From Phoronis ovalis (lineage: Eukaryota; Phoronida; Phoronidae), in NCBI GenBank assembly GCA_028565635.1, contig JAOXYB010028867.1, positions 1-15,158 on the forward strand: a stretch of 15,158 nucleotides of DNA, given 5' to 3'. Below the pieces are notes generated by a model, which was not told where the DNA came from, did no database searches, and saw nothing but the letters and a program-made list of their open reading frames with translations. Positions 10,201 through 15,158 of the stretch are shown in pieces (positions within the stretch are counted from its first letter, which is position 1; the number at the start of each line of letters is the position of its first letter). A program made the translations under genes and the position numbers.

Positions 10201-10831
10201 CTACATAAAGAATTTTGTGAATTGGAAAACCGGTACAAATATATGGATTCAAACTTGTGGTTGGAAGCTATAATTATTCCTACAGGAAACCTGGAAAAAA
10301 TTGTCTTCCCTTTTCAAGAAAAACTATTTTCATCTGTCCTCCCCAATAATTATCATTAGATGCTTGGCCAAGTCGCATTGTAACTGGAACTGTATACTTT
10401 CCCACCTTCTTTCAAGTCTTTCTGCTAGAGATTTTAAGGGAACAGTCTTGAGTGAACTTCTTTGTTTATTTCTTAAATGGTCGTAGGAGAAAAAGAAAGG
10501 AATAGTGTTTTTTCTCTTTGCACAAACATCTGTAGTTGGAAGCTATACCCTGTAAATGATGCATTACAATTTTTTTTTGAAATTTTAATGCAGCTGTCTT
10601 AATTGCACCTAGACGAGACTGTTTATAATATAAATAGACAACAAAGCTATCGTATTTGAACACTTAGTCTATTTATGTTTGTAATCGGAGCTTTTCACAA
10701 GTTGCTGATGTAAACTTTTTTTTTTGCCTTGCGATGATTCATAATTCAGTCTTTAGGAGTAATGTTGATGCTAATGCACATGTTATTTGCATTTATGAAC
10801 TTATCCATTTTGTAGGTGTCCATTTTGGTAA
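1150..10831 (+). CDS. MTOR: Serine/threonine-protein kinase mTOR (target of rapamycin), C-terminal 725 residues in 16 exons, 5' partial
   Basis: TOR is the catalytic subunit of TORC1 and TORC2 and phosphorylates substrates such as S6K, 4E-BP and AKT to control growth. Joined exons: 1150-1284, 1797-1921, 2409-2505, 2935-3033, 3292-3597, 3945-4079, 5742-5916, 6231-6366, 6551-6698, 7124-7329, 7640-7787, 8113-8248, 8544-8606, 8926-9000, 9312-9489, 10816-10831. They total 2178 nt with compatible phases throughout and end in TAA. In residues of this fragment: FAT end 1-195, FRB about 196-296, kinase about 330-690, FATC about 693-725. Visible catalytic features are the ATP-site lysine K369 ([12 protein letters not shown]), hinge W421 (GLIGWVP), catalytic loop GLGDRHPSN with D520 and N525, and metal-binding HIDFGD with D539. 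The protein is near-identical to animal mTOR across the kinase core. The left part of the gene, including HEAT repeats, is outside the window. All introns are GT-AG. Identification is from recalled family sequence and is very secure. Confidence 0.98.
1797..1921 (+). CDS. MTOR: MTOR exon B: FAT domain ([14 protein letters not shown])
   Basis: Acceptor TTTCAG, donor GTGAGC at 1922, ends in phase 2. The first 18 or so residues are the variable linker. The rest carries the conserved helix VPAVQG..RSI.LS.GN.LQDTLR of mTOR. The split AG/A codon is the arginine of QDTLR. Confidence 0.93.
2409..2505 (+). CDS. MTOR: MTOR exon C: FAT domain ([21 protein letters not shown])
   Basis: Acceptor CTGCAG, donor GTATAA at 2506, phase 2 in and phase 0 out. 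Encodes the LTLWFD-[FY]-G helix of the FAT solenoid and the EALVEG segment, ending at WIQ. Confidence 0.95.
2935..3033 (+). CDS. MTOR: MTOR exon D: FAT domain ([20 protein letters not shown])
   Basis: A 33-codon exon, phase 0 at both ends, acceptor TTGTAG and donor GTATAT. Encodes VIPQLIAR-[MI]-DTPR..VGRLI..LL.DIG, a highly conserved solenoid helix pair. Its length is a multiple of three, but loss would remove a structural helix, so skipping is unlikely to be productive. Confidence 0.95.
3292..3597 (+). CDS. MTOR: MTOR exon E: FAT end and most of the FRB domain
   Basis: This is the largest exon here at 102 codons, phase 0 at both ends. It encodes ALIYPL.VASKS, the [12 protein letters not shown]-like helix and then FRB from [12 protein letters not shown] onward. 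FRB residues known to contact rapamycin are present: L213, S217 and F221 of the fragment (human L2031, S2035, F2039). It ends at KETSFNQ, with donor GTAATG at 3598. Confidence 0.97.
3945..4079 (+). CDS. MTOR: MTOR exon F: end of FRB domain ([16 protein letters not shown])
   Basis: A 45-codon phase 0 exon with acceptor CTTCTAG and donor GTGAGT. It holds the last FRB helix with T280, W283, D284, Y287 and F290 (human T2098, W2101, D2102, Y2105, F2108), all part of the FKBP12-rapamycin surface. Rapamycin sensitivity is therefore expected. That is an inference from residues, not a test. Confidence 0.97.
4176..5439. mobile_element. Non-autonomous DNA transposon-like element with 28-bp imperfect terminal inverted repeats
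   Basis: Bases from 4176 (CACAGGATGAAAAG...) are mirrored by the reverse complement ending at 5439 (CACAGGGTGAAAAA...). Over the outer 28 bases 24 match. Both ends also carry clusters of GGAAC/GTTCC motifs (about nine at 4244-4625, four at 5303-5400), with essentially none in the AT-rich middle at 4640-5290. No transposase frame is visible. The 70-codon open frame at 4311-4523 falls in the repeat cluster and has no domain. I could not recognise a clean target-site duplication, so the superfamily is unassigned. Confidence 0.65.
4422..4660. repeat. Degenerate tandem duplication (about 124-bp period) inside the element
   Basis: GGAACAGGCAAGAACTTAAAG at 4422 recurs as GAAACAGTCAGGAATTTAAAG at 4546. 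Both are followed by a GATnCAnAGnGTATCA segment and a GCGNATTCCT/GCGTTCCT segment, then by a CTTATACA block. Divergence is high, so the duplication is old. Confidence 0.6.
5452..5492. repeat. Near-perfect short hairpin (19-bp stem, 3-nt loop)
   Basis: Left arm 5452-5470 (CCTAGGATATATAATACTC) pairs with 5474-5492, 18 of 19 positions, around loop TTA. It sits 12 bases beyond the right end of the transposon-like element and is not part of its terminal repeat. Confidence 0.85.
5742..5916 (+). CDS. MTOR: MTOR exon G: FRB-kinase connector and start of kinase N-lobe
   Basis: Acceptor TTTTACAG after a long pyrimidine run, donor GTGAGC at 5917, ends in phase 1. Encodes [11 protein letters not shown], the [10 protein letters not shown] segment and [11 protein letters not shown], the N-lobe strand carrying the SK of the ATP pocket. 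It follows intron 6, the longest intron in the window. Confidence 0.96.
6231..6366 (+). CDS. MTOR: MTOR exon H: ATP-binding lysine segment of kinase N-lobe
   Basis: Acceptor TTTGCAG, donor GTGAGC at 6367, ends in phase 2. Encodes [19 protein letters not shown] with K369 and E372 of the fragment (human K2187 and E2190), then the helix MQLFGLVN. The segment after it ([12 protein letters not shown]) is the variable N-lobe loop. Confidence 0.97.
6551..6698 (+). CDS. MTOR: MTOR exon I: kinase hinge segment ([12 protein letters not shown])
   Basis: Acceptor CTTGTAG, donor GTTAGT at 6699, phase 0 out. Encodes [19 protein letters not shown] with hinge tryptophan W421 (human W2239, a contact of ATP-competitive inhibitors), followed by [18 protein letters not shown]. 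Confidence 0.97.
7124..7329 (+). CDS. MTOR: MTOR exon J: LST8-binding element and catalytic loop start
   Basis: Acceptor CACCAG, donor GTAAGA at 7330, ends in phase 2. Encodes [20 protein letters not shown], then the [16 protein letters not shown] region that binds LST8 in mTOR, then [17 protein letters not shown] with catalytic D520 (human D2338). The exon's first codon is an ATG, but this is an internal exon, not a start. Confidence 0.97.
7640..7787 (+). CDS. MTOR: MTOR exon K: catalytic loop and metal-binding motif
   Basis: Acceptor ACTGTAG, donor GTTTGT at 7788 (weaker than its neighbours), phase 0 out. Encodes HPSNLMLDR with N525 and [11 protein letters not shown] with D539 (human N2343 and D2357), then the activation segment through [17 protein letters not shown]. 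Confidence 0.97.
8113..8248 (+). CDS. MTOR: MTOR exon L: kinase C-lobe ([19 protein letters not shown])
   Basis: Acceptor TTGCAG, donor GTAAGT at 8249, ends in phase 1. Encodes [41 protein letters not shown], nearly invariant in animal mTOR. Its phase 1 end begins a run of three consecutive phase 1 introns. Confidence 0.97.
8544..8606 (+). CDS. MTOR: MTOR exon M: regulatory linker, 63 nt, S2448-like site
   Basis: A 21-codon exon bounded by phase 1 introns, acceptor TTTTTTTGCAG and donor GTAAGT. It encodes a basic, serine-rich stretch corresponding to the human negative regulatory region. KNRSESIS aligns with RTRTDSYS, putting S626 and S628 at the places of human T2446 and S2448. Conservation is low outside that motif, as in other animals. 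Confidence 0.88.
8926..9000 (+). CDS. MTOR: MTOR exon N: variable regulatory linker, 75 nt
   Basis: A 25-codon exon bounded by phase 1 introns, acceptor TTTTCAG and donor GTAAGT. The residues (Ser, Gln, Pro and Lys rich) have no close match that I recall. The exon is supported by its splice sites, its open frame and the phase fit with both neighbours. It fills the disordered linker between the kinase C-lobe and FATC. Confidence 0.8.
9312..9489 (+). CDS. MTOR: MTOR exon O: last kinase helices and most of FATC
   Basis: Acceptor TTGTAG, donor GTGAGT at 9490, ends in phase 2 inside a tryptophan codon. Encodes [19 protein letters not shown] and then [28 protein letters not shown]. The frame runs straight into TGG TGA if the intron is not removed. 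Confidence 0.97.
10017..10030. repeat. Perfect 14-bp GC-rich palindrome
   Basis: TGGTGGCGCCACCA reads the same on both strands. It is conspicuously GC-rich within AT-rich intron. It could be a protein-binding palindrome or chance; nothing else around it supports a specific factor. Confidence 0.6.
10114..10203. repeat. Two-copy 45-bp tandem repeat in MTOR intron 15
   Basis: CAGTCCAGTATCAAC starts at 10114 and again at 10159. The copies agree at most positions through a final TTGAAC/CTGAAC block. An AATGCTTTGTG fragment just upstream (about 10103) may be the remnant of a third copy. The open frame of 70 codons over it is a by-product. Confidence 0.75.
10816..10831 (+). CDS. MTOR: MTOR exon P: terminal coding exon, CPFW and stop
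   Basis: Acceptor TTTTGTAG at 10808-10815. The coding part is one base that completes tryptophan, then TGT CCA TTT TGG TAA, giving the invariant CPFW end of TOR proteins. The 3' UTR follows directly. An exon this short in coding terms would be missed by gene finders that do not allow tiny terminal exons. Confidence 0.95.
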
Positions 10832-11264
10832 GTTTTGGAACGGCATTGCACAAGTTTCATTGTCAGAAAATAAGAAGAAGCCTTTGTTGTTGTAGTGTGC
10901 TGTTTAGCTGGACAGAAATGTTTATGTAAATAAGTGTTTTCTTTTATAAATGTTACTGAATTGACAAGATTACAAACTGGATGATGTTTGACAGAATGTG
11001 TTGCCTTATCAGTAATTTATTGATTTAATATCATCGTTTAATAATTGTGACGAATTAAAAAAAAATTCAACTATCAATTGTTATATGCTTTACTGTAATA
11101 GTGAATTACTAAAATACAGTAATATACTATTATTTTTTAAACAATCTCAACATTATGTAATATTGAACAAATAACCAACCACGATCAACATTACAATATT
11201 AAAGAATGGTACAACTGAGGTATTCAATCCAACTATTCACCAGTTCAGTTTGAAGAAACAATAC

Positions 11265-11270
11265 TTTATT
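11265..11270 (-). promoter_or_regulatory. SPCS3: Candidate poly(A) signal for SPCS3 (AATAAA on minus strand)
   Basis: Plus-strand TTTATT reads AATAAA on the minus strand, about 285 nt after the SPCS3 stop. A second copy lies further on at 11016-11021. Confidence 0.5.
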
Positions 11271-11366
11271 CTATGGACTAGGTGTACAAACAGTCGACAA
11301 TCACAGCTACTAATTGTTTTGCTCCATAATTTTTTTTCGTTTCGCATGTTAATTCTCTTAAAATCC

Positions 11367-11372
11367 AATAAA
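11367..11372 (+). promoter_or_regulatory. MTOR: Candidate poly(A) signal for MTOR (AATAAA)
   Basis: This is the only AATAAA on the plus strand between the MTOR stop and the SPCS3 stop, about 540 nt after the stop codon. Weaker ATTAAA variants occur at 11053-11058 and 11198-11203 and could give shorter 3' UTRs. Confidence 0.5.
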
Positions 11373-11553
11373 GTTCATTCACTGAATCAATCATTTAGCT
11401 GAAGATGTTTACATGAAGAAAACAATGAAAAGGGTAGCTAATTTGGGAAATGTAAAAATGGTTCGATCAGCATTTCGTGATTACATAAAAAAATAGGATT
11501 GAGGCATTGTTTGTAGGGTGTAAATAGAATTGAATATTTCTATAATTTTTTCC

Positions 11554-11683
11554 TTACATCCTGCTAGTAGTATATTCATTAGGAAATTCAAACTTATGAG
11601 ATCCAGAACCAGCAATTTTTGGTAAAGTTCCTGCATTGGGAATTACATTCCACGATAGCGTTAAAGTCACATTCTTGTTTCCT
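11554..11683 (-). CDS. SPCS3: SPCS3 terminal exon ([15 protein letters not shown], stop)
   Basis: Acceptor TTTTTTCAG, 130 nt, ends in TAA (plus 11554-11556). The LTLSWNV.PNAG core and the F-P-x-x-Y near the C-terminus match the family. The last residues differ from vertebrate proteins, as is usual at this end. Confidence 0.95.
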
Positions 11684-13222
11684 CTGAAAAAATAACTGTA
11701 ATTATAATGCATACACTGCTAGACTTCAAATAAGATTTTGTCATAAAAGAGGTAAACATTACAGATAAATTGACACTGGGGCACACTGACATCACTTCAT
11801 CCCCAGGAAACTTGTGACGGAAAAACACGAAAAAGCAGATTAATTTAAAAATCTTCTTGTGTATTGCTACCTTTGAAGGAAGTAGCAGTTCTGCATGTTG
11901 GATTTCCAACTAACTGAAATTTATGTCACAAGAGACATATTATTTTTTGAAAATTAACTTACACATGGTGTATTTTAATGGACGGAACCTATAATTAAGA
12001 AATTGATGTACAAAGCATTATAAATTCTTTACTGATTGTCCCGATTTGTTCTTTGAGTGGATTTGAAGAAAATCAACCCAGATCGGGAACAACACACTGT
12101 ATATATTATTACTGACCAGATATAAAATTATGTATTAAGTAACAGTACAACTACTGCAAGCACTTACTTTAAGCCATGGCCATCATCCCAGAAGTAATAC
12201 TTAGTATTCATACTCTTGTAATCCAGTGTTGTGCTTTCTCCACGTTTGATAATTTTATCCCATAATACTACTTGGTTAAGTTGCTGTAAAGAAAAGTGCT
12301 GGTGTTATTATTGATAAACAAGGCATTTGATTGGAGTTGGTAAATTTTATACTCGATCTGTTGTGGGATTATTGGGCAAAGTGAAGCCCACTTTCAGTGA
12401 ATTACTCTTACTAAAAATTAAATCCTACTGAAAGCTCTAGCTAACATCAGTTTATTTGGATATAAAATATCTGTTTTGCAGTTAACAAAGAAAATCATAG
12501 AAATTAAGTATCGATCATGAAAGTATACACAAGCAGTTCACAGAAAAAATGTATTGTAGGAGTTAAAAAGAAGAGTGGCAACTGTGGAATTCTGTGTACA
12601 AGTGTCAGCTGATCAAAATTTAAAAAAATATTCTTTTGTAGGCACATTTACTGCATTTAATACTGCCATTTTTCCTGAAAACATGTCTGCCCATTTCTAA
12701 GGTTTTCACTCGAAAAACGGACCCATTTCTATTGTTTTCGCTCGAAAGAGACCCACCTCTGGGATAAGAGCAAAACCATGAGTTGCTGAAAATGCAGCTA
12801 ATCCATTTCTAGGGATTTTTGTTGGAAGGTGGATTCATTTGTAGGGAATTTTTTTTGTAAAAAAATAGGCCCTTGTTTTGGTGAAAAATTTATGGCATTT
12901 CCGTAAAACTTTCCCGTATATGTAATACATGAATATGATGAAAACATAACTGAAATTGTCTATGAAGTACAAGAAATTAAGTTTCAGATCTTGTAACTAA
13001 ATTGATTATCAACCTGGGTGACCAAGATACATAATACAAATGCATACAGACACAAGACTAAATGAACTTACATTATTTGATGTTTCATATTCAGCTGTTA
13101 AATACAGAAATAACTGTTTCACATTCCAGTTGAATATGGGTGATAAATCTGTTTGTAAATCAAATGTTATGAAACCTAAATCATTCTTTTCTCTGGATGT
13201 ACTATAATCTGGTACGTTTTTC
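11554..13222 (-). CDS. SPCS3: Signal peptidase complex subunit 3 (SPC22/23), lumenal part in three exons, 5' partial
   Basis: SPCS3 is a type II single-pass ER membrane protein required for the signal peptidase complex, working with SEC11, SPCS1 and SPCS2 to remove signal peptides. The minus-strand exons 13222-13072, 12283-12168 and 11683-11554 join in frame to 131 residues plus TAA. Family landmarks in order are [51 protein letters not shown] and [15 protein letters not shown]. Animal SPCS3 is about 180 residues, so roughly the first 50, including the membrane anchor, are absent. The first visible exon starts in phase 1 of a codon, with the other two bases upstream. The NVT sequon at residues 93-95 matches the known glycosylation site region. 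Introns are GT-AG. Identification is secure; the missing start exon was searched for to the window end and not seen. Confidence 0.95.
12168..12283 (-). CDS. SPCS3: SPCS3 exon ([22 protein letters not shown])
   Basis: Acceptor TTTACAG, donor GTAAGTG, 116 nt, ends in phase 2 with AA completing a lysine in the next exon. Encodes the central lumenal strands, including the VVLWDKI motif. Confidence 0.95.
12690..12870. repeat. Degenerate minisatellite-like array, unit about 30-32 bp
   Basis: CCCATTTCTAAGGTTTTC at 12690 recurs as CCCATTTCTATTGTTTTC at 12722, CCCACCTCTGGG at 12752, TCCATTTCTAGGGATTTT at 12802 and TTCATTTGTAGGGAATTT at 12834. Several copies are followed by CTCGAAA/TTGGAA-like ends. 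The third unit is longer (50 bp spacing). Confidence 0.65.
13072..13222 (-). CDS. SPCS3: SPCS3 exon ([22 protein letters not shown])
   Basis: Acceptor TTTTGTAG read on the minus strand, donor GTAAGT right after AAATAAT. 151 nt, one leading base plus 50 codons. Encodes the start of the lumenal domain just after the expected membrane anchor. Confidence 0.94.
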
Positions 13223-13238
13223 CTACAAAAAAGGGAAA

Positions 13239-13580
13239 CAGGTATAATGTCATTTTAGTATCCTATTTCAACGGTTTCAGGAATATGATATTCCCCGGTT
13301 TTTCAGTTAAGGGGATAAAAACAGATCTACTTATCAATCATATACATGAACCGTCATTCCTCGTTCACATCTTATCTTTTTTCCGTGTACTTGTATCACC
13401 GTTTTTAGACAGGCATAATGTCATTTTAGTATCCTACTTCAATGGATTCGGGAATATGCTATTAGTCTGTTAAGTTGAGGGGATAAACAGAGCTGCTTGT
13501 CAATCGTATGCACAAACTATCATTCCTCGTTCATGCACATTTTATCTTCATTTCCGTGTACAAGTGCTACTGTTTCTACA
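13239..13580. repeat. Two-copy 171-bp tandem repeat
   Basis: CAGGTATAATGTCATTTTAG at 13239 recurs as CAGGCATAATGTCATTTTAG at 13410, and similarity continues to the ends CCGTGTACTTG...TTTTTAGA and CCGTGTACAAG...TTTCTACA. Shared internal blocks include GGAATATG, GGGGATAAA, CATTCCTCGTTCA and TTTCCGTGTAC. The first copy begins 16 bases beyond the SPCS3 exon edge. Confidence 0.85.
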
Positions 13581-13870
13581 CACTCGCACATTTTGCTAGC
13601 ACCACAAATAGATTTCTGGGCACACAAACAATTTCTGGGTATTCATTTCTGTAGGTTCATGTGACAGGAAATCTGTTCTTTATACTAGCAAAATGTTCAT
13701 GCATGTGGAAGCAGTGGTCTGAATACACAGAAAAGTGGCTGTTTGGTAGGAAAATTGTGTGTGGCGCTTCGTGTGTACGACTGATGAGCAGGCCTGGCTG
13801 GAGTGAAAATTTTAGTTTCCATAGTTAACCAATGTACTATATAGTATATGGCTTTCTAGTCCTGGTTCCT

Positions 13871-14374
13871 GGCATTCTGCATTTAGCTCTTGATAATCTG
13901 ACTTATGAGCTGTGCGAACAGTCATGGATTCTTACATAGCCAATTACAGTGAAAGTGCCCAAACTTTGAAATCTGTGTAATTGCTACCGAATGAGTTCAT
14001 ACATTACTGTCAAAATACTTTCTCACTATCCAACTTCAACTTCCACTACTCCCATCACCATTTGAAACTCCTGAATGCAGTTTTTACTGTGCAGTAAGCG
14101 TGTTTTACCCAAGGCCTCACACACCAACCAAGTTTTTCGGCAATTACCCCAACCTCTTGGGTGCCAGTGCAGGAGTTGCAAATGGTGATAGGAGTAGTAG
14201 GAGTTGAAGTTGGATAATCAGAGTATCTGGACGGTGATATATGAACTCATGTGGGAGGAATTACATAGATTTCCAAGTTTGAGCACTTTTACTGTAATTG
14301 GCTACAGTATGTAAGATTCCATGACTGTTCGCACAGCTCACAAGTCAGATTATCAAAAGCTAGTGCAGAATGTC
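13871..14374. repeat. Large foldback: inverted repeat with about 200-bp arms and 98-bp spacer
   Basis: The left arm 13871-14072 matches the reverse complement of 14171-14374. Matching blocks include TGATAATCTGACTT, GAGCTGTGCGAACAGTCATG, AGCCAATTACAGT, GAGTTCATA, ATCCAACTTCAACT and ATCACCATTTG. Identity looks high (my estimate is over 80%), with one 4-base indel. The spacer includes a small palindrome TTACTGTGCAGTAA at 14084-14097. No transposase is present, so this is a MITE or foldback candidate. Confidence 0.88.
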
Positions 14375-14381
14375 ATGTAGT

Positions 14382-14854
14382 CCTGGCTTCATGGCCCAGA
14401 TAGTGTTAAAATCAGTAGAAGTTTGCTTCTTGCAAAATCACTCACTGTGTGTCAAAAAATTCAAACCGAAATTGTTGTCTTGTTTGTCTCTGATACTCCT
14501 TGTGTTATCTGCCACAAGATGACTTTAGCATACAAATCCATTACCACTGAGACCAACGTGAAATTTCCATCTTGCAGACTTCATTTGGTTAAAAGTCACC
14601 TAGACGTGGCTTGAGTTGAGGAGTATTAATCAAGCTTCAAGTTTGCGTCTTGCTAAAACACTCACCGTGTGTCAAAAAATTCAATAAATGCAAACTAAAA
14701 TTGTTGTCCTATTTGTCTGTGATACTCCTTCTTGCAATTTTAGTTTGCATTTATTGAATTTTTGACACATGGTGAGTGTTTTAGCAAGAAGCAAACTTCT
14801 ACTGGTTTTAACACTATCTGGGTTATGCTATGGTAGTAGCATCATGAAGCCAGG
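14382..14854. repeat. Second foldback: nested direct and inverted copies, central 62-bp-arm hairpin
   Basis: Arms 14641-14703 and 14735-14796 are inverted copies with about three differences around a 31-nt loop. A further direct copy of the left arm lies at 14421-14499 (GTTTGCTTCTTGC..., CACTCACTGTGTGTCAAAAA, GATACTCCT). Outer inverted pairs extend it, including CCCAGATAGTGTTAAAA (left about 14395) against TTTTAACACTATCTGGG (right 14806) and CCTGGCTTCATG (14382) against 14843-14854. The 80-codon plus-strand open frame at 14769-15011 starts inside the right arm. Confidence 0.85.
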
Positions 14855-15093
14855 GCTAAACATCATGAAACCAAGACTAATGCCTTTAAGTTTAATGGCT
14901 TTCATACTTTTTCCTACGAGCAGATTATTTACAGATGTAAACAAAACAGTGAAGTTGGAACAAATGTACAATCAGCAGTACATCCATCGCGACGCAGTGG
15001 TAATATTTTGAATATTTGATTTCAGATTTCATAGCATTGTAATTACCACTTTAATACCACAGCAATGCATGGCTGCAATATTAATAACGGAGT

Positions 15094-15142
15094 GGCTAAA
15101 CGTCCGGTTACCGGACGGCGTATCTTGGGGCTAAACGTCCGG
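15094..15142. repeat. GC-rich motif repeated twice, with palindromic core
   Basis: GGCTAAACGTCCGG occurs at 15094-15107 and again at 15129-15142, 35 bases apart. The first is followed by TTACCGGAC, so GTCCGG-TTA-CCGGAC (15102-15116) is an inverted repeat. The base composition is unlike the rest of the window, and the structure may continue beyond the right edge. Confidence 0.7.
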
Positions 15143-15158
15143 ACATCCAATTCGGATC

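Larger units (their letters stand above)
9490..10815 (+). other. MTOR: MTOR intron 15 (1326 nt) splitting the FATC domain
   Basis: Donor GTGAGT, acceptor TTTTGTAG. It is the second longest intron here. It holds a 14-bp palindrome at 10017-10030, a two-copy 45-bp repeat at 10114-10203 and a direct pair GTNGTTGGAAGCTATA-like at about 10256-10272 and 10530-10546. GGCATGGCA also occurs twice at 9546 and 9566. I see no RNA gene or coding exon inside it. Confidence 0.9.
10832..11553. other. Convergent 3' UTR region between MTOR and SPCS3
   Basis: These 722 bases separate the MTOR stop (plus) from the SPCS3 stop (minus). The region is AT-rich and non-coding in both directions and holds poly(A) signals for both strands. 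There is no other gene here. Confidence 0.85.
11684..13071 (-). other. SPCS3: SPCS3 introns 11684-12167 and 12284-13071
   Basis: Both are GT-AG on the minus strand. The shorter one is plain AT-rich sequence. The longer one contains the degenerate tandem array at 12690-12870. The minus-strand open frame at 11667-11909 runs across the terminal exon boundary in a different frame and is not a gene. Confidence 0.88.
13223..15158 (-). other. Repeat-rich flank, probably the first SPCS3 intron or upstream region
   Basis: No SPCS3 membrane-anchor exon and no other recognisable gene was found on either strand. The stretch holds a 171-bp tandem repeat, two foldback structures and a terminal GC-rich motif, listed separately. 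Bases 13581-13870 and 15012-15090 show nothing I can name beyond a short ATTTCTGGG repeat near 13611 and 13631. Confidence 0.6.

Noticed and set aside
10061-10486. Two plus-strand open frames in intron 15
   Set aside because: The first spans the 45-bp tandem repeat and the second is unremarkable; neither shows a domain or codon pattern like the MTOR exons.
11667-11909. 80-codon minus-strand open frame overlapping the SPCS3 terminal exon
   Set aside because: It reads mostly intron and uses a different frame from the SPCS3 residues that match the family.
14769-15011. 80-codon plus-strand open frame with a hydrophobic, signal-peptide-like N-terminus
   Set aside because: It starts inside the right arm of a foldback and has no recognisable domain. 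The hydrophobic start is the reverse complement of repeated sequence, so it is probably a by-product.
15152-15158. Terminal GGATC as a cloning-site end
   Set aside because: A five-base match at the edge is too short to support a vector or library junction.

Overview
The window is nuclear DNA from an animal. It is AT-rich and intron-rich, with GT-AG introns of roughly 180-1660 bases. The two encoded proteins are close to metazoan families. I read it as an invertebrate (for example sponge, cnidarian or lophotrochozoan), but nothing here fixes the phylum. There are no bacterial operons, ribosome binding sites, CRISPR arrays or viral genes.

The plus strand of the first 70% is the 3' part of the gene for the kinase TOR (MTOR). 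Sixteen exons between 1150 and 10831 join without a frame break into 725 codons plus a stop. They cover the end of the FAT domain, the FRB (rapamycin-binding) domain, the complete PI3K-like kinase domain, a short variable regulatory linker and the C-terminal FATC domain. Bases 1-1149 are intron, and the gene's 5' part lies left of the window. Two introns are much longer than the rest, and both hold repeats. Intron 6 carries a transposon-like element with inverted ends next to a separate sharp hairpin. Intron 15 carries short tandem repeats and a perfect palindrome.

On the minus strand, converging on MTOR, are the last three coding exons (13222 down to 11554) of SPCS3, the lumenal SPC22/23 subunit of the ER signal peptidase complex. 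Its N-terminal membrane-anchor exon was not found and probably lies right of the window. The two stop codons are about 720 bases apart. The only canonical MTOR poly(A) signal lies beyond the nearest SPCS3 signal, so the transcripts may overlap tail to tail.

From 13239 to the right end the DNA is repeat-rich: a two-copy 171-base tandem repeat, two large foldback structures, and a short GC-rich repeated motif at the very end. No complete transposase gene is visible. The two genes have unrelated jobs (growth signalling and signal-peptide removal), and their being neighbours does not suggest a joint function.

I did not find a clearly new biological system. The most testable observations are two consecutive frame-preserving small exons covering the MTOR regulatory linker, a last coding exon that supplies only the final four residues, and the foldback elements upstream of the visible SPCS3 exons.
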